A DNA stretch of 64,000 bases from Alopecurus myosuroides (GCA_028641055.1 CM054060.1:56880292-56944291); one strand, 5' to 3'. Shown: positions 1 to 11,339, counted from the first letter of the stretch. Notes: generated from the letters alone by a model not told the origin. Numbers and translations are program-made.

Positions 1-1718
1 TTGGGCTTCTTGCAGGGGGGGCTCTTGAGCACCGCTACCCGCCCTCTTGCGAGTAGCGGGAGCAGCAACCGCGAGCGGATCGACGGTAAGGGCGTCCTCG
101 TCCTCACCCTCGTCCTCGCCCTCCTCCTCAGCACCAGCGTCAGCATCAGCATCGTCTGGGAAGTTGGAAAGAAGAAAACAGTTAGGAAACCGAAGAAAAT
201 TGGGTTGCGCTACTCGCGACCGAAAGAGGTGAACTTAATCACCTTCGTCGTCGTCTTCGGACCAGTCCCGAATGGACGTGTCGACGTGGTGCTTACCCGG
301 CTGGACGGCATGAGGGATGCAGAGGCTATCCGCGGTGTCGAAGGAGACCTCGTCCTCCTCCTTTCGGTCCTCTTCCCAGTTAGCCTCGAAGAGCTCCTGG
401 CTTTCGGCGATCTGGCGAGCAAGGATCTGGAGAATAGGCAAGCACCACAAATCAGTCGAGTAGCATAACGGCATCATACGCAGCAGGGCATGCAAGCATA
501 AAGCACACAAAGCCTAAACAAAACTGCTAAGTGTGCTACTCGGCAAGGCGTGCAAACACAAAGGACATGAAGCCTAGGCAAAACTGCTAAGTGTGCTACT
601 CGGCAAGGCGTGCAAACACGAAGCACATGAAGCCTAGGCAAAACTGCTAAGTGTGCTACTCGGCAGGGCGTGCAAACACAAAGCACACAAAGCCTAAGGA
701 ATATTGCTAAATGTCCTACTCGACGCAAAGTGGAGATACTAGGTACAGCAAGCTAAGAAGGCTATCTACTCGGGAACAATACACAGGGAACGAGAAGAGA
801 GATACTAACCCGCTGGATTTGCTTCGTGCGGCTGTACGGCACGAAGCTGTACTGCCAGCTGTCCCTGAGCCCGGTGCTCATGATGGAGCGCGCCCAGACG
901 GCCACGTCCGCGTTGCTGAGCTCGAATGTGGTCGTCCGAGTGCAATCTCGGTGGCCGCCCATGTAGCACATGAGATGTGCGCGACGCTGCAGCGGGAGCA
1001 CCCGCTTGGAGACCCAGCAGGCGATGGGGTCGTCACTCTTGAGCCCCTCCTCGATCAGCTCGGCAAGGCGCTCGTCCATCTGCTTGATGTCGGAGTTCAT
1101 CGGCGGCTTGGCCCTCCAGTTCTGCCCGGTGGGAGCTGTGTTGGCCCACCTGGGCAGATTGATTTGATCCACCACGGCAGCTCCCTTCTCGACAGGGACG
1201 TTCTTCACGTAGAGGAACGATCTCTTCCACTTGCGGACAGAATCCAAACCTTTGATCCGCGGGTGGTTGGTCCCGCCGCACTGCACCATCATGGCGCTGC
1301 CAGTCTCCGTCATCCCGCGGCTGCTCTCCGCGCCATCCTTCCGGGCCTTGCTTTGCTTCCGGAAGAAGAAGTACCGGGACCAGGTCGTCGGGGTGGGCCG
1401 CACGCCCAGGAAGGCCTCGCATACCACAGCGTGGTATGAGAGCATGACGACGGCGTTTGGCGGGAGGTGGTGCGGCTGGAGGCCGTAGTGGTTGAGGAAA
1501 GCGCGGAACAAATCTGAGACCGGGAGCCTGAATCCTCGCGCGAAGTGCGCAAGGAAGACGACGTGCTCGCCCTCCTGCGGAGTGGGGACGAGCTCGCCGC
1601 CAGGATGCCGGCAGCGAACACCGGGAGGAACCCGCCGGGTGTTCACCAGCCATTGGCAATCCTCGGCGGTGACCTCAGACCCGGCCCAGCCGGCGCGGGC
1701 ATCGTCGTCGCGAGCCAT
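1..1718 (-). CDS. Antisense retrotransposon gene with 'putative gypsy type transposon' (Transposase_28) domain, partial
   Basis: Function is unknown. The protein resembles the plant domain annotated as putative gypsy-type transposon (PF04195), and genes of this kind lie antisense in Tat retrotransposons. I chose the start at 1718 (MARDDDARAGW) because upstream frame is low-complexity leader. Exon 1 (1718-810, 303 codons) holds the domain, with the signatures HFARGFRLPVSDLFRAFLNH and RYFFFRKQS. A donor (CGG|gttagt) at 809 and an acceptor (ttctccag|ATC) at 427 give a phase-0 intron of 383 nt. Exon 2 (426-243) ends at a GAAG|gtgatt donor, followed by an 87-nt intron (242-156). Exon 3 (155 to beyond 1) is very acidic (Asp/Ala/Glu), then turns basic, and continues off the window. 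No stop breaks the spliced frame inside the window. Splice sites are predicted by eye. Confidence 0.7.
481..720. repeat. Four-copy 60-bp tandem repeat inside the antisense gene's first intron
   Basis: Four head-to-tail units of exactly 60 bp start at 481, 541, 601 and 661. Each carries the words 'ggcgtgcaaacac', 'agcctaggcaaaactgctaa' and 'gtgctactcgg'. The middle two units are nearly identical and the outer two more diverged. The array falls wholly within the predicted intron 427-809. Confidence 0.95.
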
Positions 1719-2407
1719 CACGGTGGAGGAGGAGTTTGGTGAGGAATCGAAGGAATCGGGTGGAGAAACTCGCGGCGGCGCGATGAGATGCGCGGAGGCG
1801 AGGTGCTCTGCGGCGGCGGAGAAACGAGGAGGCGAGGGGAAAGTGAAAGCAGAAGAGGAAGAAGGAGTTACCGAGGGGGTATTTATACCGCCCCTCGGGT
1901 TGCCGTTACGAGTTGAGGTAGTGGGATCGATCGTGGCAGAGATCGTGCGGCGTGGGCCGTGTGGACCGGTTAGAAACGCACACAGCGCGGAACGCGCGCG
2001 TAACGGCCACAATTAATCCCACGACGTGATCGTGGGCAATCACTGCCTTTGATGGGACGTAACGGGCTAGTGGGCCCACTCCGTGAAAACTGGGCGCGTG
2101 GCCTGTCAGTTCCCGGGCACCGAGGCGTCGGGGTCGTGTCCGCGTGACACGTGCCCAGTTGCAATGCGGAAAGCCGGATTGTGCTCTGCCACGCAGAGAT
2201 TTCGATTCAAGATTTCACCAAGTCCTTTTACTCGGCTACAGAGAAGAGAAGTGGCTCTATTCGGAAGAAGCTTAAGACAAAATCAAGAGCTACTCGGAGG
2301 CTTTACTCGGTATCCCACGGTTCAAGGGCAAGACTGTCAAGGTTGGTTTTTAAGCTGGCAGGGCCCAGTGAACGAGTTCGCAGGACTCTACCAGCTTCGG
2401 GGACTGC

Positions 2408-3271
2408 TGTCGGGGGGTTACCCCCGAGTAGGGTAAAGGCAAGTGCTAAAGGCAAGATCAGAAGGGATGTTTGGCCGAGTAGCCGGCTACCCGGTACTCG
2501 CTACCCGGTCGACTGCTACCCGGTCCTACACATAGATGGCCAGAAGGACGAATCAAGAGAGTTATGTTACTCCGAATAGAAGAGTTGGTCCGAGTAGAAA
2601 TGGCGGGATCCTACTCGGGCCAGAAGTCAAATGAGCCGTTCTGACACAGAATCCCGCGTATCCCGGGTCCGTACTTGGCACTGTTCACAGCACTGTTCAT
2701 CTGAGGACGGCGTGCCTGACAGAGACAGTGTGGCAGCGGGGCGTCGCAGGATAGGGGGGGACCTACTCTGTGTTCGTGGCAGCGATAACAGACTGATTAC
2801 TTGGTTTTGCCCAACGACTTTCCGCACCGGACAAACTTAGAAGCCAAAGCTGTCAGCGGGAACTCGGAAGAAGGACGGTGTGCACACAATGTCGACATCT
2901 GTTTGTATTTGGCTGTATCCGGCTGGGCACCGAGTATATAAGGTGCCCTGCCCCCTCCTGCGCGAGGGATCACACACTGGGCTCAGATTCTTGACCTAGT
3001 TTATCACGTAGAGAGAAGGGTGGCTACTCGGTAGTAAGAACATTTGTACTGTGGCTACTCGGAGAGACACTAATATACAGAGAGAAAGGCAGGAGTAGGG
3101 GTTTTACCTCCTCACGAGGGCCCTGAACCTGGGTAGATCGTGTTGTTTGCAGTGCTTGTTTCATACTTCACGCGGCTACTCGTCGCGTGATCCCTCCCCG
3201 AGCGCCTCCAGCGCCCTTCGTCCCCACATGTTTAGCCATCCTATGGCATCTGCCGTGACACCACCACGACA
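2408..3271 (+). repeat. 3' LTR of the Tat-like element (864 bp)
   Basis: It begins TGTCGGGGGGTTA after the polypurine-like 'cttcggggactgc' and ends CCACCACGACA, so the termini TGTCG/CGACA are inverted repeats. The TATA box at 2935 and the following 'cgagggccctgaacctgggtag' are typical of promoter and R/U5 sequence in this group. The 5 bp that follow (acctt, 3272-3276) are the expected target site. The partner copy is outside the window. Confidence 0.8.
2935..2943 (+). promoter_or_regulatory. LTR TATA box
   Basis: 'tatataagg' lies 329 bp before the LTR end. It is the likely promoter of the Tat-like element. Confidence 0.6.
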
Positions 3272-3362
3272 ACCTTGGTTTCTTTCTGAGGGAAACTTGC
3301 TACTGTCCTCTTCATACCTTCCTCTTAGGGTCTCCCAACGAACGCGTGTTACACGCGCATCA
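3272..3362 (+). repeat. 5' LTR tail of element A
   Basis: These 91 bp match the last part of A's 3' LTR (10866-10956), including 'aaccttggtttctttctgag' and the terminal 'cgcatca'. The upstream part of this LTR was pushed out of the window by the Tat-like insertion. Confidence 0.85.
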
Positions 3363-3372
3363 AGCTTATTTA

Positions 3373-3389
3373 TGGCGCCGTTGCCGGGA
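3373..3389 (+). promoter_or_regulatory. Primer binding site (tRNA-Asp type) of element A
   Basis: TGGCGCCGTTGCCGGGA is complementary to the 3' end of plant tRNA-Asp, the usual primer in the Athila lineage. It lies 10 bp after the LTR end. Confidence 0.85.
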
Positions 3390-3554
3390 GGAAGAGAATT
3401 TCTGCAAGGGGAGTCTCTCACCTTCAATATCTTTACTTTGTTATTGTTTTGCTTAGTTTATTTTATTTTGTCTTGTTTGCTTCTCTTTATCAAAACACAA
3501 AAAAATAGTTCTTATTCTAGTTGTAGTTTTTATCCTGTTTTTAGTCTTGCTAAA

Positions 3555-5635
3555 ATGACTACTCCTGAGAACACTAAGTTGTGTGACTTTACTAGCACCA
3601 ACAACAATGATTTCATTAGCACACCCTATTGCTCAACCTGCTCCTACTGTTGATTTTTATGAGATTAAGCATGCAGTATTAAATCTTGTTATGAGAGAGC
3701 AATTTTCTGGTGTTAGTACTGATGATGATGCTGCCCATCTTAATAATTTTGTTGAACTATGTGAGATGCAAAAATATAAAGATGTAGATGGAGATATTAT
3801 TAAACTAAAATTGTTTCCTTTTCTTTGAGAGGAAGAGCAAAAGAATGGTTGCTATCTTTGCCTAGAAATAGTATTGATTCTTGGACTAAGTCTAAAGATG
3901 CTTTCATTGGAAAATAGTATCCTCCTGCTAAGATTATATCTTTAAGAAGTAGCATTATGAATTTTAAGCAACTTGATAATGAGCATGTTGCTAAAGCTTG
4001 GGAAAGAATGAAATCTTTAGTAAAGAATTGTCCCACTAATGGACTGGCTACTTGGATGATCATCCAAACTTTTTATGCAGGACTGATTTTTTCTCCAAGA
4101 AACCTTTTGGATTCAGCTTCTGGAGGAACCTTTACGTCCATGACCTTGGGGGAAGCAACAAAAATTCTTGATAATATGATGGTAAATTATTCTGAATGGC
4201 ACATTGAGAGAGCTACAACTAGTAAGAAGGTAAATTCGGTTGAAGAAACCTCCTCTTTAAGTAATAGACTTGATGATATTATGTCTATGTTTGTGAATGT
4301 CCATGCTCCTATTGATCCAAACAATGTTCCCTTGGCCTCTTAGGTTGATCAAGAAGAGCATGTTGATGTGAACTTCATTAAAAATAATAATTTCAACACC
4401 AATGCTTATAGGAATAATTTTGGTGGCAACAATTATAGGCCATATCCTCCTAATAATAATAATGCTTATGGTAATTCCTACAACAGCAACAAAATTGTAC
4501 CCTCTGATCTTGATAACATTCTTAAGAATTTTATTAGTACACAAACTGATTTCAATAAATCTGTTGAGGAAACAATTGGCAAAATTGATGTTCTTGCTTC
4601 TAAAGTTCATAGCCTTGCTCTTTATGTTGATTTTCTGAAACTAAAGGTTATGACTCATGATGTTAAAGAAATCAAAACTCTAAATGCCATCCAAATTTGA
4701 ATTGATGACAATGTTAGGATGTTAGTCTAATTACATGCTAGATGGAAAAAAAGAAGATGAAATAGCTAAAAAGAATAATATAGCTAATGTTTGCACCATT
4801 ACCACCACTAGTAAAACTTAAGCCTCTCATGCTAGTAAACCTTCAACTATGAATGGTAAAGTAATTGGTGTTTGCAATATTCCCAGTCCTGCTATTAAAA
4901 ATGCAAAATTGCTTGAAACTGCTAAAAATGCTCCTGATAATAGTGCTGAAATTTTTAGAAACATGGGAGACAATGGTCCCATTACCTTTGATAAAAATGA
5001 TCTTGAATTTGATGACTACAACATAACTGAAGTGATTAAGTTCTTACAAAATCTTTCTAGTTGTCTTAATGCTAGTGCTATGAATATGGCTTTCACAAAA
5101 CATATTACAAATGCTCTCATGCAAATTAGAGAGGATGAATTAAGATGTGAAGCCTCTATCCCTAGGAAGTTAGATGATGGATGGGAACCTACCATTAAAA
5201 TGAAAGTGAATGATTTTGATTACAATTCTCTATGTGATCTTGGTGCTAGTATCTCTGTTATGCCTAAAAAGCTTTATGATATGCTTGATTTACCACCATT
5301 GGAACCATGTTATTTGGATGTTCGTCTTATTGATAATGTTAGAAAGAAACCTTTGTAGAGAGTTGATGATGTTATTATCATGGTTAATAACCATTGTCCC
5401 TATTTATTTGGTCGTCTTGAATATTGAATGCAATGCTTCTTGTCCAATTGTTTTGGGAAGACCTTTTCTTAGAACTGTTGGTGCTGATATTGATATAAAA
5501 GAGGGGAATATTAAATTTCAATTCCCACTCAAGAAAGGTATGGAACACTTTCCTAGAAAGATAATTAAGTTTCCTTTTGATTCTATTATTCAAACAAATT
5601 ATAATTTGGATGCTTCTTCACTTGAAAACACGTGA
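3555..5635 (+). pseudogene. gag-aspartic protease polyprotein, decayed (element A)
   Basis: The structural protein and protease gene of the element starts at ATG 3555 (MTTPENTKLCDF). A Retrotrans_gag-like core spans about 3815-4060 (RGRAKEWLLSLPR; later NFKQLDNEHVAKAWERMKSL). An Asn-rich linker follows (4368-4500). The retroviral-type aspartic protease appears at 5230-5290 as CDLGASISVMPKKLYDML, with the second signature VLGRPFLRT near 5450. The frame is broken by a shift near 3610, a one-base loss near 3820, stops near 3916, 4341 and 4698, and another shift near 5360-5420. The gene ends at 5633-5635. It cannot make a full product, and no polymerase follows. Confidence 0.8.
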
Positions 5636-8242
5636 ATCCACTTTTTTGGGCCTAGATAAAAGGCGTTAAAGAAAAGCACTTCTTGGGAGATAACCCATGG
5701 TTTTATTTTTGCTTTGTTTTTCTATGTTTTCTATGAGTCAAGGGGTTGTATACTTCTGTAGCAACTCCTTTGTATATTTATTTTATCGTATTAGTTGTGC
5801 CAAGTAAAGTTTCTAACGAGAGTTGGAGTTGGTTTTGGATTTCTACGCAGGAAACAGATTTCTGCTGTCCACCGTAAAAAATCGTATAATTCACAGGAAA
5901 ATCGAAATGACCTAAAACCTTTTTCAGATTATTCCTTAGCTAATTCCAAAACTTTTTAGTTCTTTAAGTTTTTTTTAATTTGAGCAACATAAGTGTCCCA
6001 AAAAAAATCGACTTTACAAATTGTTCTGAATTTGCCAGATTCTGCCATTTTTCTTGCATTTGCTCTTTTACGATGTCAAGTGGATTTCTTTGCTTCATGA
6101 AACATCAGCGGATGTAGATAATGTTTAAAAGTATCAATAGAATTTTTGCCCATACATAGCCCATGGATTTTTTATTGTGGCACTAACCCTCTAATGTGAA
6201 TTACTCTTTGAGTGTGGTGTGAAGGAAGTTTTCAAGGGTCAAGAGAAGAGGGTGATATAATATGATCAAGAAGAGTGCAAGGTCAAAGATTGGGGATGCC
6301 CCCGTGGTTCATCCCAGAAAATTTTGAGAAGACTCAAGCATGGGCATCCCCTTCTTCATCAACAATTTATCAGGTCACTTCTATTGAAATTATATTTTTA
6401 TTCAGTCACATCATATGAAATTTACATGGAGCATCTGTTACTTTTCGTTCTGTTTTATTTTGTTTTCCTTGCTGAAATAAACATCATTGGAACCTAGAAT
6501 CCTTGTTTGGGAGAGAGACACGCTCCACTTTTTCATTTGAATACTAGTCATCTCGTATTCTTAGTTTTTCTTCTAGCTGCTGCATTTTTTTTTGTTTAGC
6601 TCCTATTTTATTACATATCTAATTCAGAGATGTTAGTTTTAGTAGTGTTATGTGAGTATTCTCATGTTTTCTTGTTGTATAATTTAGAGAGTTTTTGTTA
6701 AAACATATTTTTATGGTGCTTGTTGGGACAAGAAACTGTTGCATGTAGTAGAATTTATAACGATGCAAATAGAAGCTTGTATAGACTTTGGCTAGACTTT
6801 TTCATATCATGCTAGATGTTATTTTAATTCTAAAGCCTAGTGGTTATTTTGTGGCATGATTTGTCTCAAATAGCTGAGAATGTTTAATGTTCCATTGAAA
6901 GAATCATGAGTTGTTCTTGTCATATTGAAGCATAAATTTGTGGTGTTCTCCTTTGAATGTTTTATTTTGTTGATTTGGCTCATGCTTACACCATGTTTAT
7001 GACAACAAACCAGATACTTATAGCCTATATGATCATTTAGTTTTTGAACTTGTGGTACCAGTTATGCTTTGATTAAAGATGTTTTTGTCGCTATGCATGA
7101 TTATGGCCATTATTGCTCTCTTGATTTGTCGCTCCCAGTCTTTTGCTAGCCTCCACCTGTACTGACTATGAGCTCTACTCGTGCATCCAACTCCCAAAAA
7201 CCAAAGTTTTCCAAATGTGTCCACCATACCTACCTACATTTGTTATTTAACTGCCACTCCAAAGTAAATTGCCCATGCATTACCTTTAAAACTTTCAAAA
7301 TTACTCTTGTTTTGTGTTCCTCCTTTAGCTCACGAGGACGTAAATAGAGAATCTTTATCTCACTTGTTGATTGGACTTTCACACCCTAGACTAGTGGCTT
7401 CATCCACCTATCCAATTGATAGAAGAGCTGGCAGCGGGGTGCCCAGCCCCAAACTAATACAAACAAATTATCTTCACTATTTTGCCCCTGATTTATCAGT
7501 CAAAGTATAATTGTGTAAACAAAAGAGAAACAGGTATGACCTTCTATACCAGTTGCGTCCTTCAATGGGAGACGCTCTTGTGAAGTATGGTTGGCTTGTG
7601 ACGTACTGTATTTTCTGTTTACTATTCGTTGACATAATCATACACCTTTCTAAAAAATCTTTTCAATACCTCGGTTTAATAAAATAAAAAGCTCTAGCAC
7701 ATGAGTTAATGCATGCTTCCCTCTGTGAAGGGCCTTCTTTTACTTTTATGTTGAGTCTCTATCTTATAACTTTATGCACAATTGAGAGAGCATAGTTGCC
7801 ATTCTGAGTTTAATATGCATTTGTCCCATAAACATTATTAATTGATTCATGATGTGTTATTATTTTTTCTCAAATTATTTGTTCTAGTCTTCCTCTTAAA
7901 CTTTCAAGGTGTCCTGGCATTTATGTTTTGCCCCACTCTCAAGTACAAGCGAATATCACTTTGCCATGTTATCTCTATGATTGAAACAAACGTATATCTT
8001 TCGAGTGCATTATTATTCATGATCTTTTATTTGTGTTGCTTATCATGATTCAAGGTGATTGCTATGCTTTATTGTTAAAAATTTATTTATCATGCATGTG
8101 TTTAAAAGTACTATGATCTCAGCTTATATATGCTTTTACAATTTAGATGATCAAGTTTATGTTGGTACCATGTCACCTCAGAAATTATGTGTTTTTATCG
8201 TTTACGTACTCGAGGACGAGTAGGAACTAAGCTTGGGGATGT
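5636..8242 (+). other. Non-coding 3' block of element A
   Basis: These 2.6 kb hold no credible gene. From 6283 ('agattggggatgcccc', a decayed internal polypurine motif) to the terminal polypurine tract it matches corresponding blocks in elements B, E and F. Landmarks are the hairpin-forming 'ccctctgtgaaggg' (7719-7732) and 'ggggtgcccagcccc' (7437-7451). Confidence 0.7.
8229..8242 (+). promoter_or_regulatory. Polypurine tract of element A
   Basis: 'aagcttggggatgt' directly precedes the LTR start TGATACGTC. The same motif precedes the LTRs of B, E (aagcttgggggag) and F. Confidence 0.75.
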
Positions 8243-9207
8243 TGATACGTCATAAACGTATCCTTAATTTGTGATGTTCCATGTTGTTTTCATGTTATTT
8301 CCTACATGTTTGATATACACTTTATGTCATTTTTATCAATTTCTGGGACTAACCTAATGACAAGATGCCATAGAGCCAACAATTTTTAGTTTCAGAAAAG
8401 TTGTTCTTGAAATATTCTCGAAATTGGAAATTCGAAGCCCGGAAGTCTTAGAATCCCTGAAGGTTCCACGGAGTCCCGAAGAGGCCCGGAGAGGGTCCAC
8501 AAGGGGGGCACACCATAGGGCGGTGCGCCCCCTCCTTGGCCGCGCCAGGGGGTGGTGTGGGCCCCTCGGGCGTCCACCGCCATCGTCCTTTCGCCTATAT
8601 AATCCCCCCCTATACGTGAACCCTAGATATATCCCCCTTTTTCCCAAGAAACACCCCATGCCTCCGTCATTGTCATCCCGAGATCGGGAGGGTTTTGGAT
8701 CTCTCCCCGGCACCCTGCCAGGAGTGAAATTCATCATCGGAGGGGTATACACCACCATGCCCTCCTCCGAAGTGATGCGTGAGTAGTTCTCCCTTGACTA
8801 CGGGTCCATATTGGTAGCTAGATGGTTGTCTTCTCCACTTTATGCCTCATGTTTAGATCTCGTGAGCTTCCCTACATGATCGAGATCATCTTTATGTAAT
8901 GCTACATGTTGTGTTTGCTGGGATATGATGAATGTTGAATGCTATGTCTTCTGATTATCAATCTATCATGTTATTTTCGTGCATATGTTATTTATGATCT
9001 TGCATGCTCTCCGTTATTAGTAGATGCTCTGTCCAAGTAGATGCTAGTAACTCCAAGGGGGGGTATTTATGCTCGATAGTGGGTTCATGCCTCCTTTGCA
9101 TATTGTGCTCGAGTGACAGAAATGTGACGGATGGAGGATGTGTTGTTGCCATTAGGGAGAAAACAACGATGTTTACTTCATTTACATTGTTTACATTACA
9201 CACTTTG

Positions 9208-10313
9208 ATGGAGGGATTAACCTCTTGGGTGGCCCGATCTTCACGAATCGACCAAGAACACAAAGAACGGATGATGAACACGAAGGGGAATCGAGGAGAA
9301 AACGGGGGAAATCAAGGGGAAATCAAGGGGAAATCGAGGGGAGATAACTATTAAGAACTGAAGAACCCAAATCTCCAGTTAACTAAGCCTCTACGGCCAC
9401 CTACGGGACGATCAATCCAACCGAGCTCACCTTATCAAAAACCGCTTCACACCCGTGGCCGATCCACCACGCCAATAGAACCTCCAGGATTAGTTGAGGA
9501 AGATTGGGAAGTCCCTAAGTGAATCCCAAGGGGAAAGGATAGGTAACTTGGTGAATCTTGATATGATCCTAGATACAAATCAGAGGAGTAGCCTTGATAC
9601 GATCCTAAATACAAATCATAGGAGTAGCCTCACAACAGGGGTACAAGAGCAAAGCTCAAATGTCAAAATTCATCTCTAACCCTAGATCGAGCCAACTGAG
9701 AAGTCCTTTTGTATCCAAGGGGGTAGGTGGAGGTGGAAAGGGGGAGAAAGCCCTCTCTTGGCGCAACAGCAGGGTAGCCGTCCTGGCCGGCCCTTTAGGC
9801 TGGGGTGGGATTCGTTGCGAGGCTGGCCTGCGTGCTGGCGCGCCGGCCTGAGGCCGAGGTGGAGACGGAAGGAAGCCGACCTGGGGGCCGGCCCGAGGCC
9901 GGGGTGGAGGCCGGCAGCTTCAGGTTGCCTCCCGGTCTGGCGCGCGGAGGGGCCGGCCCAAGGCCGGGGTGGGGGTCGGCTCCTTCTGTGAGGGGTCCGG
10001 CCTAGGGGACGACCTGGCTGGGGGTTGAGGCCGGGTCCCCTATTTCCTCCCTTTCTCCCTCTTCTCTTCTCCTTTCTCGATGTCATATTCTTGGACTCCC
10101 TGCGTAGCTTCTTGGCCACCGTCTTGGGCATGATCTTGAGCACATTCCTGAGCATCTTCTTGGGCTCCATGGTGGGATCAAAACTTGGCACGTACAGGGG
10201 TAATCCATGAGGTAGCGCACCATTCACCAAGGCACCGAAGGCATATAGAGATAGGGGTGAATTCACCTTCTTTAGTATCGATGCCGGGCTTGGTGGAATG
10301 GGGTGTGCTGCAT
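9208..10313. mobile_element. 1106-bp insertion with 9-bp target duplication (possible Mutator-like)
   Basis: The A/B LTR alignment breaks at 9207 and resumes at 10323. The 9-mer 'cacactttg' flanks the insertion on both sides (9199-9207 and 10314-10322). A 9-bp duplication is typical of Mutator-like elements. However, the ends (ATGGAGG.. and ..GCTGCAT) share only about ATG-AG, so no clear terminal inverted repeat supports that class. The right half is GC-rich with reiterated 'aggccggggtgg' words. A clipped LTR or a gene-capturing element remain alternatives. Confidence 0.55.
9682..10266 (-). CDS. Unrecognised 194-codon reading frame in the insertion
   Basis: I do not recognise this protein. 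The first 75 residues look protein-like: a hydrophobic start, then KKMLRNVLKIMPKTVAKKLR, a strongly basic amphipathic stretch, and KEKRRGRKGG. The remaining residues are Pro/Arg/Gly-rich from GC-rich repeat DNA and look non-coding. It may be a captured exon running into repeat sequence, or chance. It reads toward the left end of the insertion. Confidence 0.25.
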   Translation of the reverse strand: MNSPLSLYAFGALVNGALPHGLPLYVPSFDPTMEPKKMLRNVLKIMPKTVAKKLRRESKNMTSRKEKRRGRKGGNRGPGLNPQPGRPLGRTPHRRSRPPPRPWAGPSARQTGRQPEAAGLHPGLGPAPRSASFRLHLGLRPARQHAGQPRNESHPSLKGRPGRLPCCCAKRGLSPPFHLHLPPWIQKDFSVGSI

Positions 10314-10956
10314 CACACTTTGCTTACTGCGATTATCTGTTGCTTGCAACTTAATACCAACGTTTGTTCGGATGATATTCAGAGGGTGGACTATTATTCA
10401 TAGATGCAGTTGGATGACGGTCTATGTATCTTGTTGTAATGCCCGTGTGAATCACATATTAATCTATATGTCTTGCATATGCGCTACGGTGCAGCCTTCA
10501 TTTCTGTCAATTGCCCAGCTGTAATTTGTTCACCAGACATGTTATTTATCTTCTATGGAGAGACACCACTAGTGAAATGTGGACCCCGGTCCATTTTCTC
10601 ATACTGATAATACAATCACTGTGATTATTGTTTTCACACTGCTCCTACTGTTTTCATATTGTTCTCATACTGTTTTCCACACCATACATTTAATCTCTTT
10701 GTGTTCAGCAAAACCGGTGAGATTCACAACCTCACTGCTTCATTGGGGCAAAGTGATTTGATTGTGTTGTGTAGGTTCCAAGTTGCTGCTGAACCGGTAG
10801 TGCGCCCTACCATCTCAACTGCATAAACCTTCTGAAGTTACTCCTTCCTCGTACTGGTCGATTCAACCTTGGTTTCTTTCTGAGAGAAACTTGCTACTTT
10901 GTTCTTCATACCTTCCTCTTGGGGTCTCCCAACGAACGTGTGTTACACGCGCATCA

Positions 10957-11006
10957 GTCAAATGTCATCGAGTAGGAGTTGTGTTGACTCGGCCTTTAGT
11001 TGTCGG
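10957..11006. other. Relic gypsy-type flank between element A and LTR R
   Basis: These 50 bp include 'tgtcatcgagtaggagttg' and 'tgactcgg'. They resemble 48912-48960 on the far side of R ('tgtcatcgagttgggtgc'). The two are the split halves or neighbouring repeats of one older sequence into which R inserted. Confidence 0.5.
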
Positions 11007-11339
11007 TGAAATAGCATGGTGCCCCATGTGTGCTTTTGGTAATTAAGACAATCACTATGGACTAATGTTTGAATTGATTTATACTTGTAGAGTTTGTCCA
11101 TAGGTAATGCTTGATGTTCATGTGTTGGATTCAAGATGATCAAGTGATTACCAAGGTTCTATTCATGGGAATATCCTAGGAATGGTCATGAGATAGTTGA
11201 GCATATTGCAAGTATGTATTGAAGAAGATTCCTTCAAGACATCATTATAATAAAGAGAGAAGAAAATATACAAGCTTGATCAAGGCAAAGTTCTAAGAGA
11301 TTATTAAAGCTGATCAACTCGCAAATCTAGAATATGTAC

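Larger units (their letters stand above)
1..3271 (+). mobile_element. 3' part of a Tat-like Ty3/gypsy LTR retrotransposon
   Basis: The left end lies outside the window. What remains is an antisense gene (1-1718), a spacer, a polypurine-like stretch just before 2408 and a complete LTR (2408-3271). The element ends in ..CACGACA and is followed directly by 'acctt', which is where the 5' LTR of element A resumes. The same junction is uninterrupted in A's own 3' LTR at about 10869, so this element inserted into A. Many copies of the word 'ctactcgg' run through the whole stretch and mark it as one unit. An antisense gene between pol and the 3' LTR is known for the Grande/RIRE2-like Tat lineage, and I base the lineage call on that. 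Confidence 0.75.
3272..10956 (+). mobile_element. Element A: non-autonomous Athila-type gypsy element
   Basis: It has a 5' LTR tail (3272-3362), a tRNA-Asp-type primer site (3373), a decayed gag-protease gene, a long non-coding 3' block, a polypurine tract and a 3' LTR (8243-10956). No reverse transcriptase or integrase is present. Both LTR copies end with almost the same 90 bp (..cgtgttacacgcgcatca). The right flank begins 'gtcaa', which is the expected TSD. The left TSD cannot be seen because the Tat-like element occupies the 5' LTR. Confidence 0.85.
8243..10956 (+). repeat. 3' LTR of element A, with nested insertion
   Basis: It starts TGATACGTCATAAACG and ends ACGCGCATCA. Without the insertion at 9208-10313 and one 9-bp duplicate it is about 1.6 kb. 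It contains a TATA-like 'gcctatataatcc' near 8592. The outer 250 bp are shared with B, F, the scrap at 45703 and the LTR at 63596. Confidence 0.85.

Noticed and set aside
1..468. 155-codon plus-strand frame at the window start
   Set aside because: It is the opposite strand of the acidic and basic exons of the antisense gene. Its composition reflects GAG/GAC repeats, and it crosses the predicted introns.
481..720. CRISPR-like array
   Set aside because: Units are directly adjacent with no unique spacers, and the context is a plant retrotransposon.
711..1439. 242-codon plus-strand frame
   Set aside because: It lies opposite the better-supported Transposase_28-like exon and shows no motif of its own.
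3373..3389. tRNA gene fragment
   Set aside because: The match is to the complement of the tRNA-Asp 3' end only, right after an LTR. That is a primer binding site.
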